Translations under genes and position numbers: made by a program | The notes under the pieces: model-generated | Told to the model about the DNA's origin: nothing | The model's input: only the letters and a program-made list of their open reading frames with translations | Databases searched by the model: none | Assembly: GCF_001713395.1 (NCBI RefSeq) | Contig: NZ_CP016450.1 | Coordinates: 1,860,001 to 1,924,000 of the forward strand | Direction of reading: 5' to 3' | DNA from: Sinorhizobium sp. RAC02 | GTDB taxonomy: Bacteria; Pseudomonadota; Alphaproteobacteria; Rhizobiales; Rhizobiaceae | Length of the DNA stretch: 64,000 nt | Shown: positions 43,948 through 52,035 of the stretch, in pieces | Position numbering within the stretch: the stretch's first letter is position 1 | How the letters are laid out: each line of letters begins with the position of its first letter

Positions 43948-44835
43948 TCAACCGTGGATGATCTCGCGGTGTTTTTGCAGCCGTTTGCCAAAAGCCTGGC
44001 TGACGCGGTCGAAGATGATCGCGATGCCAACGATGGCGAGGCCGTTGAAGATGCCGAGCGTGAAATACTGGTTGGAAATCGCCTTCAGAACCGGCTGGCC
44101 GAGGCCCTGTACGCCGATCATCGAGGCGATGACCACCATGGCGAGCGCCATCATGATCGTCTGGTTTATACCAGCCATGATGGTGGGCAGCGCCAGCGGC
44201 ATCTGCACGTTCTTCAGCTTCTGCCAGCTCGACGAGCCGAAGGCGTCGGCAGCCTCGAGCACATCCTTGTCGACGAGGCGGATGCCGAGATTGGTGAGGC
44301 GGATCATCGGCGGGATAGCGTAGATGACCACCGCGATCAAGCCGGGCACCTTGCCAATGCCAAGCAGCATGACGACGGGGATGAGGTAGACGAAGCTCGG
44401 CATGGTCTGCATGACGTCGAGGATCGGGTTGATCACGCCCTGCAGGCGATCCGACCGCGACATGAGGATGCCGATCGGTATGCCGATGACGATGGAGAGC
44501 ACCGTACAGACGAAGATCATCGAGACCGTCTTCATCGTATCGTCCCACATGTCAAAATAGCCGATGACGAGAAGCGTGCCGACGGCGCCGGCGACGATCT
44601 TCCAGTTGCGGCTGGCGAACCATGCGACGGCCGCGATCAGCAGGATGATGATCGGCCAGGGCGTGCGCGTCATGAAACGCTCGGACCAGATGAGAAAATG
44701 CTGCAACGGCACGAAGATGGTTTCGATGCTGTCGCCATAGGCGCGGGTGAAGGCGCGAAAGCCTTCATCGATCACCTTCTTGAGGTCGCGCAGCGAGCCC
44801 GCGTCCAATGTCGGAAATTTCGTGAACCATTCCAT
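43948..44835 (-). CDS. Choline/glycine-betaine-type ABC transporter permease
   Basis: A 295-residue inner-membrane permease of the ProW/ChoW kind, with about seven helices and the EAA loop EAADAFGSSSWQKLKNVQMP for contact with the ATPase. The N-terminal amphipathic stretch from about residue 10 to 45 is typical for the family. The binding-protein gene lies upstream. No ATPase gene follows: a terminator stands 18 bases downstream. The transporter therefore needs an ATPase encoded elsewhere. Confidence 0.92.
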   Translation of the reverse strand: MEWFTKFPTLDAGSLRDLKKVIDEGFRAFTRAYGDSIETIFVPLQHFLIWSERFMTRTPWPIIILLIAAVAWFASRNWKIVAGAVGTLLVIGYFDMWDDTMKTVSMIFVCTVLSIVIGIPIGILMSRSDRLQGVINPILDVMQTMPSFVYLIPVVMLLGIGKVPGLIAVVIYAIPPMIRLTNLGIRLVDKDVLEAADAFGSSSWQKLKNVQMPLALPTIMAGINQTIMMALAMVVIASMIGVQGLGQPVLKAISNQYFTLGIFNGLAIVGIAIIFDRVSQAFGKRLQKHREIIHG

Positions 44836-44953
44836 ATCGATCCCCTTCCGGCTCCGGCCGGTCTTGCGCCGGTTTCATGAGCCAACCCTGAAGCATGCCG
44901 AGGGAGAGTGCGCAGCGATTTGCGCCAAAGGCATGCGCTAAAACGAAGGCAAA

Positions 44954-44980
44954 GGGCGGCGCGCCCATGACGCGCCGCCC
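44954..44980 (-). terminator. Attenuator-like hairpin between binding-protein and permease genes
   Basis: GGGCGGCGCG pairs with CGCGCCGCCC around CCCATGA. Lying 15 bases after the binding-protein stop, it would protect the upstream mRNA and lower permease expression, as is usual for binding-protein operons. Confidence 0.65.
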
Positions 44981-44995
44981 GTTTCGATCAGGCGA

Positions 44996-45994
44996 TCAGA
45001 GAGCAGCCTTGATCTTTTCGGCAGCTTCCGGCGAGACCCAGTCCTTCCAGAGCGCTTCGTTCTCTTCCAGGAAGTGCTTGGCGCCATCGTCACCGCTCGC
45101 CTGGTTGTCGGTCATCCAGGCCATCAGCTTGTTGACGGTGTCGTTGGTCCAGGCGCGCTTGTTGAGGTAGCCCATGACATCGGCGCCGGCACGCTCGGAG
45201 AACGGCTTGGTCACCAGCGTCTGGACCTTGTCCTTCGGCCAGTCGTTCTTCTTCGGGTCTGCGCAATCGGCAACCGTGTTGCAGCGCTTCCACTCGGCGG
45301 CGTCATAGGGCACGCCATGCTCGAGCTTCACCATCTCGTACTTGCCGAGAAGCGCCGTCGGGGCCCAGTAGTAGCCGACCCAGCCTTCCTTGCGCTCGTA
45401 GGCCTTGGCGATCGAGCCGTCGAGGCCGGCAGCAGAACCCGTATCGACCAGCGTGAAGTTCGCGCCTTCGCCGCCGTAAGCCTTGTAGAGCTGTCCGGTC
45501 ACGACCGTGCCGCCCCAGCCCTGCGGGCCGTTGTGCACGGAACCCTTGGCCTTGTCTTCCGGATCCGGGAAGAGTTCCGGATGCTTCAACGCATCCTCGA
45601 TCGTCTTGATGTCCGGATTGGCATCAACGATGTATTTCGGGACCCACCAGCCCTGAACGGCACCGTCGGACAGCGCCACGGCAGCGCCGACCAGCTTGCC
45701 TTCCTCGATGCCGCGGTTGACGACGTCCGGCAGCAGGTCGACCCAGCCTTCCGGCGCCAGATCCGGCTCGCCCTTTTCGATCATCGAGGTGATGGTCGGC
45801 ACCGTGTCGCCGACGATGACTTCGGCGTTGCAGCCGTAACCTTCGGTCAGGATGAACTTGTCGAGGGCTGCGAGAACCTCGGCGCTCTGCCAGTTCATGC
45901 TGGCAATGGTCACGTCGCCGCATTCGGCGCGCGCCGCACCCGTCATGGCGAACAGGCCAGCGACGAGGCAGGTGGAAGCAAGAAGATGTTTCAT
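44996..45994 (-). CDS. Choline/glycine-betaine-type ABC substrate-binding protein
   Basis: A 332-residue periplasmic OpuAC-domain protein. Signal peptide MKHLLASTCLVAGLFAMTGA with cleavage near ARAEC. The mature protein has the aromatic residues that cage quaternary ammonium groups (MNWQSAE, GWWVPKY, VGYYWAPT), and Cys pair KRCNTVADCAD. It should bind choline, betaine or related compounds and hand them to the permease at 43948-44835. Confidence 0.93.
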   Translation of the reverse strand: MKHLLASTCLVAGLFAMTGAARAECGDVTIASMNWQSAEVLAALDKFILTEGYGCNAEVIVGDTVPTITSMIEKGEPDLAPEGWVDLLPDVVNRGIEEGKLVGAAVALSDGAVQGWWVPKYIVDANPDIKTIEDALKHPELFPDPEDKAKGSVHNGPQGWGGTVVTGQLYKAYGGEGANFTLVDTGSAAGLDGSIAKAYERKEGWVGYYWAPTALLGKYEMVKLEHGVPYDAAEWKRCNTVADCADPKKNDWPKDKVQTLVTKPFSERAGADVMGYLNKRAWTNDTVNKLMAWMTDNQASGDDGAKHFLEENEALWKDWVSPEAAEKIKAAL

Positions 45995-46297
45995 ATCCGT
46001 TCCCTCATTTCGGCGGTGTCATTGTGCCGACAAGGGCCCGCTGCACCGCCGCGGCCGGGCCCGTGATCTTAGCAGATCGCTTTCGGACAACAGGCCTTGC
46101 AAGGCCCGACGTCGCGATACCGCACGCTCGACTTTTGCAGCTACGGAGTCGAATGCCGGTACAAATGCGCCCACGATTGACCCCAATGCGTCATGGAGCC
46201 ATCAAATTCGCGAGACCGCCCCGACTTTGTCCAAGGTCGCGGGCACGCCGGCAATGGTATGATACAATTCAGCTTTTTCAACCCGCAAAACAAAAGA
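45995..46297. other. Promoter region of the ABC operon
   Basis: 303 bases with no supported gene. An inverted repeat GGGCCCG ... CGGGCCC lies near 46037-46068, within the probable leader of the binding-protein mRNA. Confidence 0.5.
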
Positions 46298-46313
46298 CCG
46301 GGCAAAAGCCCGG
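46298..46313 (-). terminator. Rho-independent terminator of the VOC gene
   Basis: CCGGGC-AAAA-GCCCGG, followed on the reverse strand by TCTTTTGTTTTG. It is 67 bases past the VOC stop. Confidence 0.8.
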
Positions 46314-46379
46314 CCCGTCACGGAAATGTGGAATAGGTCCCATCGCAGATACCTGTCGCGACACTTAGGATTTCGCGAC

Positions 46380-46793
46380 TTAACCCGTCATCCCGCAATT
46401 GATCATCCACGGCGTCCCGTATTTATCCGTAACCATGCCGAACTTCTTCGCCCAGAAGGTCGTCTCGAACGGCATGATCACCGTGCCGCCATCGGCGAAG
46501 GCATCGAAGATGCGCTCGGCGTCCTTCTCCTTGTCGATCTGGATCGAGATGTTGAAGCCTCCTTTCGCGCCTCCGCCCATTTCCGGCGGCGAGTCCGCTC
46601 CCATCAGTTCCTGGTCACCAACGATCAGATGTGCATTGATGATCTTGTCCTGCCATTCCCTGGACACATGCTCGCCGGCCGGCGTCTCGCCATGGCTGAG
46701 CATGGCCACGATCTTGCCGCCGAGCACTTTGGCGTAGAACTCGAAGGCCTCCCGGCAACGGCCGTCGAAGCTGAGATAGGCAACGAACTTCAT
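46380..46793 (-). CDS. VOC-superfamily (PhnB-like / 3-demethylubiquinone-9 methyltransferase-like) protein
   Basis: A 137-residue protein with a duplicated beta-alpha-beta-beta-beta fold: MKFVAYLSFDGRCREAFEFY, AMLSHGETP, VGDQELMGADSPP, then FNISIQIDKEKDAERIF, FWAKKFGMVTDKYGTPWMIN. This pattern is typical of the PhnB-like branch, whose function is unclear. Metal ligand positions of true glyoxalases are not fully kept. GAGGAGAAAACAG precedes the ATG. Confidence 0.88.
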   Translation of the reverse strand: MKFVAYLSFDGRCREAFEFYAKVLGGKIVAMLSHGETPAGEHVSREWQDKIINAHLIVGDQELMGADSPPEMGGGAKGGFNISIQIDKEKDAERIFDAFADGGTVIMPFETTFWAKKFGMVTDKYGTPWMINCGMTG

Positions 46794-46957
46794 CTGTTTT
46801 CTCCTCGATGAGGCGGACAGGCTTTTCCGGCCGCTCGGGATAAAGACGATCGGCCTGGACGGGAACCGACACGCCGTCGCAAAATTCCCAATCAAAGTGA
46901 GAGTTTTGCGACCCGGTTACAGAAGCCGGCCTTGTCTCTTCGCGGTATTCCCGGGGA

Positions 46958-47590
46958 TCAGGCTTCGCGGCGCCCCTGGATGACATGCACGCGACCGCCG
47001 GTTTTGACGCGCTCGTAAAGGTCGATCACGTCGTGGTTGAGCATGCGCACACAACCACTCGACATGGCCTGGCCGATCGACCACGGCTGGTTGGTACCAT
47101 GGATGCGGAACATGGTGTCGTTGCCACCCTGGTAGAGGTAGATGGCGCGCGCGCCGAGCGGGTTGTTGAGGCCGCCCGGCACGCCGCCGGCATATTTCAT
47201 GTTCTTCTTCGGGTCGCGGCGGATCATGTTGGGCGTCGGCGTCCAGGTCGGCCACTCCGCCTTGCGGCCGATATAGGCGCTGCCCGCCAGCGAATAGCCC
47301 TGCCGGCCGACACCGATGCCGTAGCGCATCGCCCTGCCATTGCCGAGCACGTAGTAGAGCCGGCGTTCCGGCGTATCGACGACGACCGTTCCTGCCGCAT
47401 GGGGGGTGACATAGGCGACTTCCTGGCGGCGAAGCTCGGGCTTGATCTTGTCGAGCGGCATCGCCTTCAGCGGAAATTTTTCCTCCATGCGATCGCTGTA
47501 ATTGGCATGGTCGCTGGTGCCGTTCGTCGCGCAGCCTGCGAGCAATACGGCAGATGCGCCAAGCAGGAATCCGCGGCGGGAAATCGACAT
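46958..47590 (-). CDS. L,D-transpeptidase (YkuD/ErfK family), probable lipoprotein
   Basis: A 210-residue envelope enzyme forming 3-3 crosslinks in peptidoglycan or attaching proteins to it. The N-terminus RRGFLLGASAVLLAGC combines a twin-arginine-like start with a lipobox ending at Cys20. The YkuD catalytic motif is HGTNQPWSIGQAMSSGCVRM with His164 and Cys180. L,D-transpeptidases are central to polar growth in Rhizobiales. A perfect CtrA box is 55 bases upstream, so cell-cycle control is likely. Confidence 0.94.
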   Translation of the reverse strand: MSISRRGFLLGASAVLLAGCATNGTSDHANYSDRMEEKFPLKAMPLDKIKPELRRQEVAYVTPHAAGTVVVDTPERRLYYVLGNGRAMRYGIGVGRQGYSLAGSAYIGRKAEWPTWTPTPNMIRRDPKKNMKYAGGVPGGLNNPLGARAIYLYQGGNDTMFRIHGTNQPWSIGQAMSSGCVRMLNHDVIDLYERVKTGGRVHVIQGRREA

Positions 47591-47644
47591 GGTTAAAGCC
47601 CTTTGAATATATGATCCTCTGGGCTGAAAATTATGTGTTTATGG

Positions 47645-47659
47645 TTAACCGATGGTTAA
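47645..47659. promoter_or_regulatory. Perfect CtrA-binding motif upstream of the L,D-transpeptidase
   Basis: TTAA-CCGATGG-TTAA fits the TTAA-N7-TTAA consensus exactly and lies 55 bases upstream of the ATG, the distance expected for a site overlapping the -35 region. Confidence 0.7.
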
Positions 47660-47707
47660 GCGGCGCGCTTTGGTTGCAGGACATATTAAGGTGAGTGGCA
47701 ATAAAAA

Positions 47708-47726
47708 GGCCGCCTCCAGGGCGGCC
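47708..47726 (-). terminator. Rho-independent terminator of the ETF-QO gene
   Basis: GGCCGCC-TCCAG-GGCGGCC followed on the reverse strand by TTTTTATT, 22 bases past the stop codon. Confidence 0.88.
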
Positions 47727-47748
47727 AATTCATTGCAGTGAGCGTCCC

Positions 47749-49413
47749 TCACATATTCGGATAGACCGGCCCCTCGCCGCCCTGCGGCGGCACCCAGTTG
47801 ATGTTCTGGTTGGGGTCCTTGATGTCGCAGGTCTTGCAGTGCACGCAGTTCTGCGCGTTGATCACGAAGACGTCCTTGCCGTCCTTCTCCACCCACTCGT
47901 AAACACCGGCGGGACAGTAGCGGGTGGACGGGCCGGCATAGACGTCGAGTTCCGACGTTTTTTGCAGCTCCGGGTTCTTCACCTGAAGATGGATCGGCTG
48001 GTCTTCCTCGTGGTTTGTGTTCGACAGGAACACCGAGGAGAGACGGTCGAAGGTCAGAACGCCGTCCGGTTTCGGATAGTCGATCTTGTTGTGCTTGGCT
48101 GCCGGCTCGAGCGATTGTGCGTCCGTCTTGCCGTGCTTCAGCGTGCCGAAGATCGAGCCGCCGAACAGCGTGTTCGTCCACATGTCGAGGCCGCCGAGTG
48201 CCACGCCGAGCGCCGTGCCGAGCTTCGACCACAGCGGCTTGACGTTGCGCACCTTGCGCAGGTCCGAGCCGATGGCGCTGTCGCGCCAGCCCTGTTCGAT
48301 CTCGATCGGCTCATCGTTCGCGCGGCCATGGGCGATGGCATCCGCCAGCTTTTCGGCAGCGAGGATGCCGGACAGCACAGCATTGTGGCTGCCCTTGATG
48401 CGCGGCACGTTGACGAAACCGGCCGAGCAGCCGATCAGCGCGCCGCCGGGGAACGACAGTTTCGGCACCGACTGGTAGCCGCCTTCGGTGATGGCGCGCG
48501 CGCCGTAGGAGAGGCGCTTGCCGCCCTCGAAGGTGCCGCGGATCGCCGGATGCGTCTTGAAGCGCTGGAACTCTTCGAAGGGGAAGAGGTAGGGGTTCTT
48601 GTAGTTGAGGTGCACCACGAAGCCAACGGCGACGAGGTTGTCTTCCAGGTGATAGAGGAACGAACCGCCACCGGTCTTCATGCCGAGTGGCCAGCCGAAG
48701 GAGTGCTGCACCAGGCCCGGACGGTGGTTCTCCGGCTTGACCTGCCAGAGCTCCTTGAGGCCGATGCCGAATTTCTGGGGCTCGCGATCCTTCTGGAGAT
48801 CGAACTTGGAAATCAGCTGCTTGGCGAGGGAGCCGCGCACACCTTCGCCGATCAGCGTGTATTTGCCGAGCAGCGCCATGCCGCGGGTGAAATTCGGGCC
48901 GGGCTCACCATTGCGCTCGATGCCCATGTCGCCGGTGGCGACGCCAATCACCGCGCCCTCGTCATTGTAGAGAACTTCGGTGGCGGCAAAGCCCGGATAG
49001 ATCTCGACGCCGAGTTCTTCCGCCTTCGTCGCCAGCCACCGACAGACATTGCCGAGCGAGACGATGTAGTTGCCGTGGTTGTTCATCAGGGGCGGCATGG
49101 CGAAGTTCGGCAGGCGGACTGAACCGGCGGGGCCGAGCAGCAGGAAATGGTCGTCCGTCACCGCGGTCTTGAAGGGATGGCTGTCATCCTCGCGCCAATC
49201 GGGCAAGAGACGGTCGATGCCGATCGGATCGACGACGGCGCCGGAGAGGATATGCGCGCCGACTTCCGAGCCCTTTTCCAGCACGACGACGGTGAGGTCC
49301 GGATTGACCTGCTTCAGGCGGATCGCCGCCGACAGGCCGGCAGGCCCCGCGCCGACGATCACCACGTCGAATTCCATGCTTTCGCGCTCGGGCAGTTCCA
49401 TTGCTTCGCTCAT
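47749..49413 (-). CDS. Electron transfer flavoprotein-ubiquinone oxidoreductase
   Basis: A 554-residue membrane-surface enzyme that moves electrons from ETF (fed by acyl-CoA and other dehydrogenases) to ubiquinone. The FAD Rossmann motif VVIVGAGPAGLSAA is near residue 18, the ubiquinone/FAD domain centre is marked by GKYTLIGEGVRGSLAKQLI, and the C-terminal [4Fe-4S] domain has CPAGVYEW and CVHCKTCDIKDP. GGAGAGACGA leads to MSEAMELPERE. It is commonly next to a uracil-DNA glycosylase gene in rhizobia; here three genes stand between. Confidence 0.95.
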   Translation of the reverse strand: MSEAMELPERESMEFDVVIVGAGPAGLSAAIRLKQVNPDLTVVVLEKGSEVGAHILSGAVVDPIGIDRLLPDWREDDSHPFKTAVTDDHFLLLGPAGSVRLPNFAMPPLMNNHGNYIVSLGNVCRWLATKAEELGVEIYPGFAATEVLYNDEGAVIGVATGDMGIERNGEPGPNFTRGMALLGKYTLIGEGVRGSLAKQLISKFDLQKDREPQKFGIGLKELWQVKPENHRPGLVQHSFGWPLGMKTGGGSFLYHLEDNLVAVGFVVHLNYKNPYLFPFEEFQRFKTHPAIRGTFEGGKRLSYGARAITEGGYQSVPKLSFPGGALIGCSAGFVNVPRIKGSHNAVLSGILAAEKLADAIAHGRANDEPIEIEQGWRDSAIGSDLRKVRNVKPLWSKLGTALGVALGGLDMWTNTLFGGSIFGTLKHGKTDAQSLEPAAKHNKIDYPKPDGVLTFDRLSSVFLSNTNHEEDQPIHLQVKNPELQKTSELDVYAGPSTRYCPAGVYEWVEKDGKDVFVINAQNCVHCKTCDIKDPNQNINWVPPQGGEGPVYPNM

Positions 49414-49677
49414 TCGTCTCTCCACCCCGCAACCCCTCAAAAGCCGCGGAAAGTCCCTCGGGTCGGTTCTGTCATGACAAATACCAGAAACCTTGTCGAG
49501 CCGTTCTGCGACAGAGTTTCCCCGCTTTTGCGCATGACTTCATGACGGCGCCGAAAGTTTATTGACTTTAACGTAAACGTCAACTGTTTGTCGGAGACGC
49601 AACGATCTGCTCGCTTGATTCCGCCCGCATGCAGGATTAGGCATTTGAGCCATCCAGCCGCCAGAGGATCGCCAGCC

Positions 49678-51081
49678 ATGTCCGAGATTATCCGATCGCT
49701 CCAGCGCGACTTGAACCATTTCGGCGAGGATCTTCACCTTATCGGAAGCGAGCGCCTAGGCAACCGGCATCCCGGCGAGCATCGCGACAATTTTGGCGCC
49801 GGCGTCATGGCTGAGCCCGCAACGCCCGAAGCAGCGACGGCCGTGGTGCGCTGGTGTCTCGAGCACAATGTGCCCATCGTGCCGCAAGGCGGCCGCACCG
49901 GCCTCGTCGGCGGCGGCATCAGCCGGCCGGGCGACCTTATTCTCTCCACCGCCCGGCTGAACCGAATCGAAGCGATCGATACCCTCGCCCGCACGGTGAC
50001 CGTTGGCGCCGGCGTGACGCTGCAAGCGCTTCAGGAGGCGACGGCCGAGGTTGGTCTTGTCCCCGGCATCGACCTTGCCGCACGCGGCAGTGCGACGATC
50101 GGCGGGATGATCGCCACCAATGCCGGCGGCATCCTCGCTTTCCGCAACGGCGTGATGCGCCACCAGGTGCTCGGCATCGAGGCGGTGATGCCGGACGGCA
50201 CGCTGTTCAGCGATCTCACGCGCGTGCTGAAAGTGAGCGCCGGACCGGATATCAAGCAGTTGCTCATCGGCTCGGAAGGCGCCTACGGCTTCGTCACCCG
50301 CGCCGTGCTGAAGCTGGAAAGTTTCAACCCTATGCGCGCCACAGCGCTCGTCTGCGTGCGGGATGCCACCTCGGCGCTTGCCCTCATCGCCCATTTCCGG
50401 GCACAGCCGGCCTTGCAGCTCGAAGGCGCGGAACTGATGTGGCAGCGTTATATGCGCGACAGCGCGGCCGACAAGGGGTTTGATGTCGATTGGCTGGAGG
50501 ACAACACGCCCGCAGTCCTGCTGATGGAGGTTTCCGCCGGCAGCGAGGCGGAGGCGCGCGAAGCCCTGGAAGAGGGGCTCGCGGCGCTCTGGGAGGAACA
50601 GGGATTGTCGAGCGGCATCGTCGCCGCTTCGCTCGAACAGGCCCGCCGCTTCTGGGCGTTGCGCGAGGACAGCGACTTCATGTACCGGCATTTTCCGGCT
50701 GCCCCCTCCTTCGACGTCTCGGTGCCGCCCGGCACGCTCGACGCCTATGTGACGGGTCTCAGGTCACGGCTGAAGGCGATAGACGTGAGCTTCGACGCTT
50801 ATGTCTACGGCCATATCGCCGACGGCAATCTGCATATTTCCGTCATTGGCGATGGTGTCGCGGGTGCCGCATTCAAGGAACCGATCGAAGACGCCGTCTA
50901 TTCCGGCGTTGCGGAACTCGGCGGCAGCTTTTCTGCCGAGCACGGGGTGGGCACGGAAAAGCGTCGTGCTTATCTTACCTATGGCAATCCTGCGCGCCGT
51001 GCCGTGGCGCAGGCCATCAAGGCGGCGCTCGACCCAAAAAATCTGTTCAATACGGGCAAGGTGCCCTACTGCGCCGACTGA
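49678..51081 (+). CDS. FAD-binding oxidase/dehydrogenase (GlcD / D-2-hydroxyacid type)
   Basis: A 467-residue flavoprotein with the FAD_binding_4 (PCMH) domain at about 35-215 (PIVPQGGRTGLVGGG, SATIGGMIATNAGG, LLIGSEGAYGFVT) and a FAD-oxidase C-terminal domain with the metal-site motif YGHIADGNLH and the closing SAEHGVGTEKR. Such enzymes oxidise D-lactate, glycolate or D-2-hydroxyglutarate; the substrate cannot be chosen here. The start MSEIIRSLQRD is 264 bases from the divergent ETF-QO gene, and the next gene, an SDR, follows by 24 bases. Confidence 0.92.
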   Translation: MSEIIRSLQRDLNHFGEDLHLIGSERLGNRHPGEHRDNFGAGVMAEPATPEAATAVVRWCLEHNVPIVPQGGRTGLVGGGISRPGDLILSTARLNRIEAIDTLARTVTVGAGVTLQALQEATAEVGLVPGIDLAARGSATIGGMIATNAGGILAFRNGVMRHQVLGIEAVMPDGTLFSDLTRVLKVSAGPDIKQLLIGSEGAYGFVTRAVLKLESFNPMRATALVCVRDATSALALIAHFRAQPALQLEGAELMWQRYMRDSAADKGFDVDWLEDNTPAVLLMEVSAGSEAEAREALEEGLAALWEEQGLSSGIVAASLEQARRFWALREDSDFMYRHFPAAPSFDVSVPPGTLDAYVTGLRSRLKAIDVSFDAYVYGHIADGNLHISVIGDGVAGAAFKEPIEDAVYSGVAELGGSFSAEHGVGTEKRRAYLTYGNPARRAVAQAIKAALDPKNLFNTGKVPYCAD

Positions 51082-51105
51082 GCGCAACATAAGGACGACA
51101 TCACC

Positions 51106-51894
51106 ATGGATCTCGGCATCGCCGGCAAACGCGCCCTCGTTCTCGCCTCTTCCCGCGGCCTCGGCAAAGGCATCGCGGTTGCCCTTGCCCGTGAGGGCGC
51201 GCAGGTGCTGCTCTGCGGCCGCAGTGCCGAAACGCTGCAAGCCAATTGCGATGCCATCAATGCGGAAGGTTTCGGCCGAGCAGATTGGGTGCAAGCGGAC
51301 CTCGGCGACGAGGGTTTCGTCGACACCCTCGTCAAGGCCGTCCAGGAAAAGCTTGGCGGCATCGATATCCTCGTCAACAATTCCGGCGGCCCGACGCCGG
51401 GCTCGACCGAGGACATGAGCGAGGAAAAGCTCATCACCTATTTTCACGCCATGGTGCTCAGGATCATCACGCTGACCAACCGGCTGCTGCCCGGCATGAA
51501 GGAACAGGGTTGGGGCCGTATCCTGACCGTCGCCTCGTCCGGCGTCATCGAGCCGATCCCTGGTCTCGCGCTCTCCAACACGCTGCGCCCGGCGCTGGCC
51601 GGCTGGTCAAAGACGCTGGCGACCGAGGTCGCGCAATATGGCGTCACCAGCAACATGCTGCTGCCCGGTAGCATCATGACCGACCGGTTGAAGAGCCTCG
51701 ATGCTGCCGCGGCCGAGCGCAGCGGCGAGAGCGTAGACGAGGTGCGCGCCGCCTCGGAAAAGGCCATTCCAGCCCGGCGCTACGGCACCGTCGAGGAATT
51801 TGCGGCGACGGCCGCCTTCCTGTGCAGTGCACCGGCGAGCTACGTCACCGGCAGTCTGGTGCGCTGCGACGGCGGGGCGGCGCGGTCGGTCTAA
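51106..51894 (+). CDS. Atypical short-chain dehydrogenase/reductase
   Basis: A 262-residue SDR-fold protein. The NAD(P) motif is ASSRGLGKG (14-22) rather than TGxxxGxG, NNSGG (91-95) is present and the catalytic Ser is near 144-145. The canonical YxxxK is missing: by alignment to the ALAGWSKTLATE helix, Tyr and Lys are replaced by Ser157 and Arg161 (ALSNTLRP). It cannot use the normal SDR proton relay, so it is either catalytically altered or a binding protein. It is probably co-transcribed with the FAD oxidase. Confidence 0.88.
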   Translation: MDLGIAGKRALVLASSRGLGKGIAVALAREGAQVLLCGRSAETLQANCDAINAEGFGRADWVQADLGDEGFVDTLVKAVQEKLGGIDILVNNSGGPTPGSTEDMSEEKLITYFHAMVLRIITLTNRLLPGMKEQGWGRILTVASSGVIEPIPGLALSNTLRPALAGWSKTLATEVAQYGVTSNMLLPGSIMTDRLKSLDAAAAERSGESVDEVRAASEKAIPARRYGTVEEFAATAAFLCSAPASYVTGSLVRCDGGAARSV

Positions 51895-52035
51895 AAACCG
51901 CCCTCCCCTTGCCATTCGCCATGCCCTGTGCCATCTGGCGCGCTCTCAAATTTTCGGGTGCGCGATAGCGCGCCCTTTCGCGCGGAGCCTCTCGCTCCGG
52001 TTCAACACATTATGGCGATCACAAGGGGCACGGCG

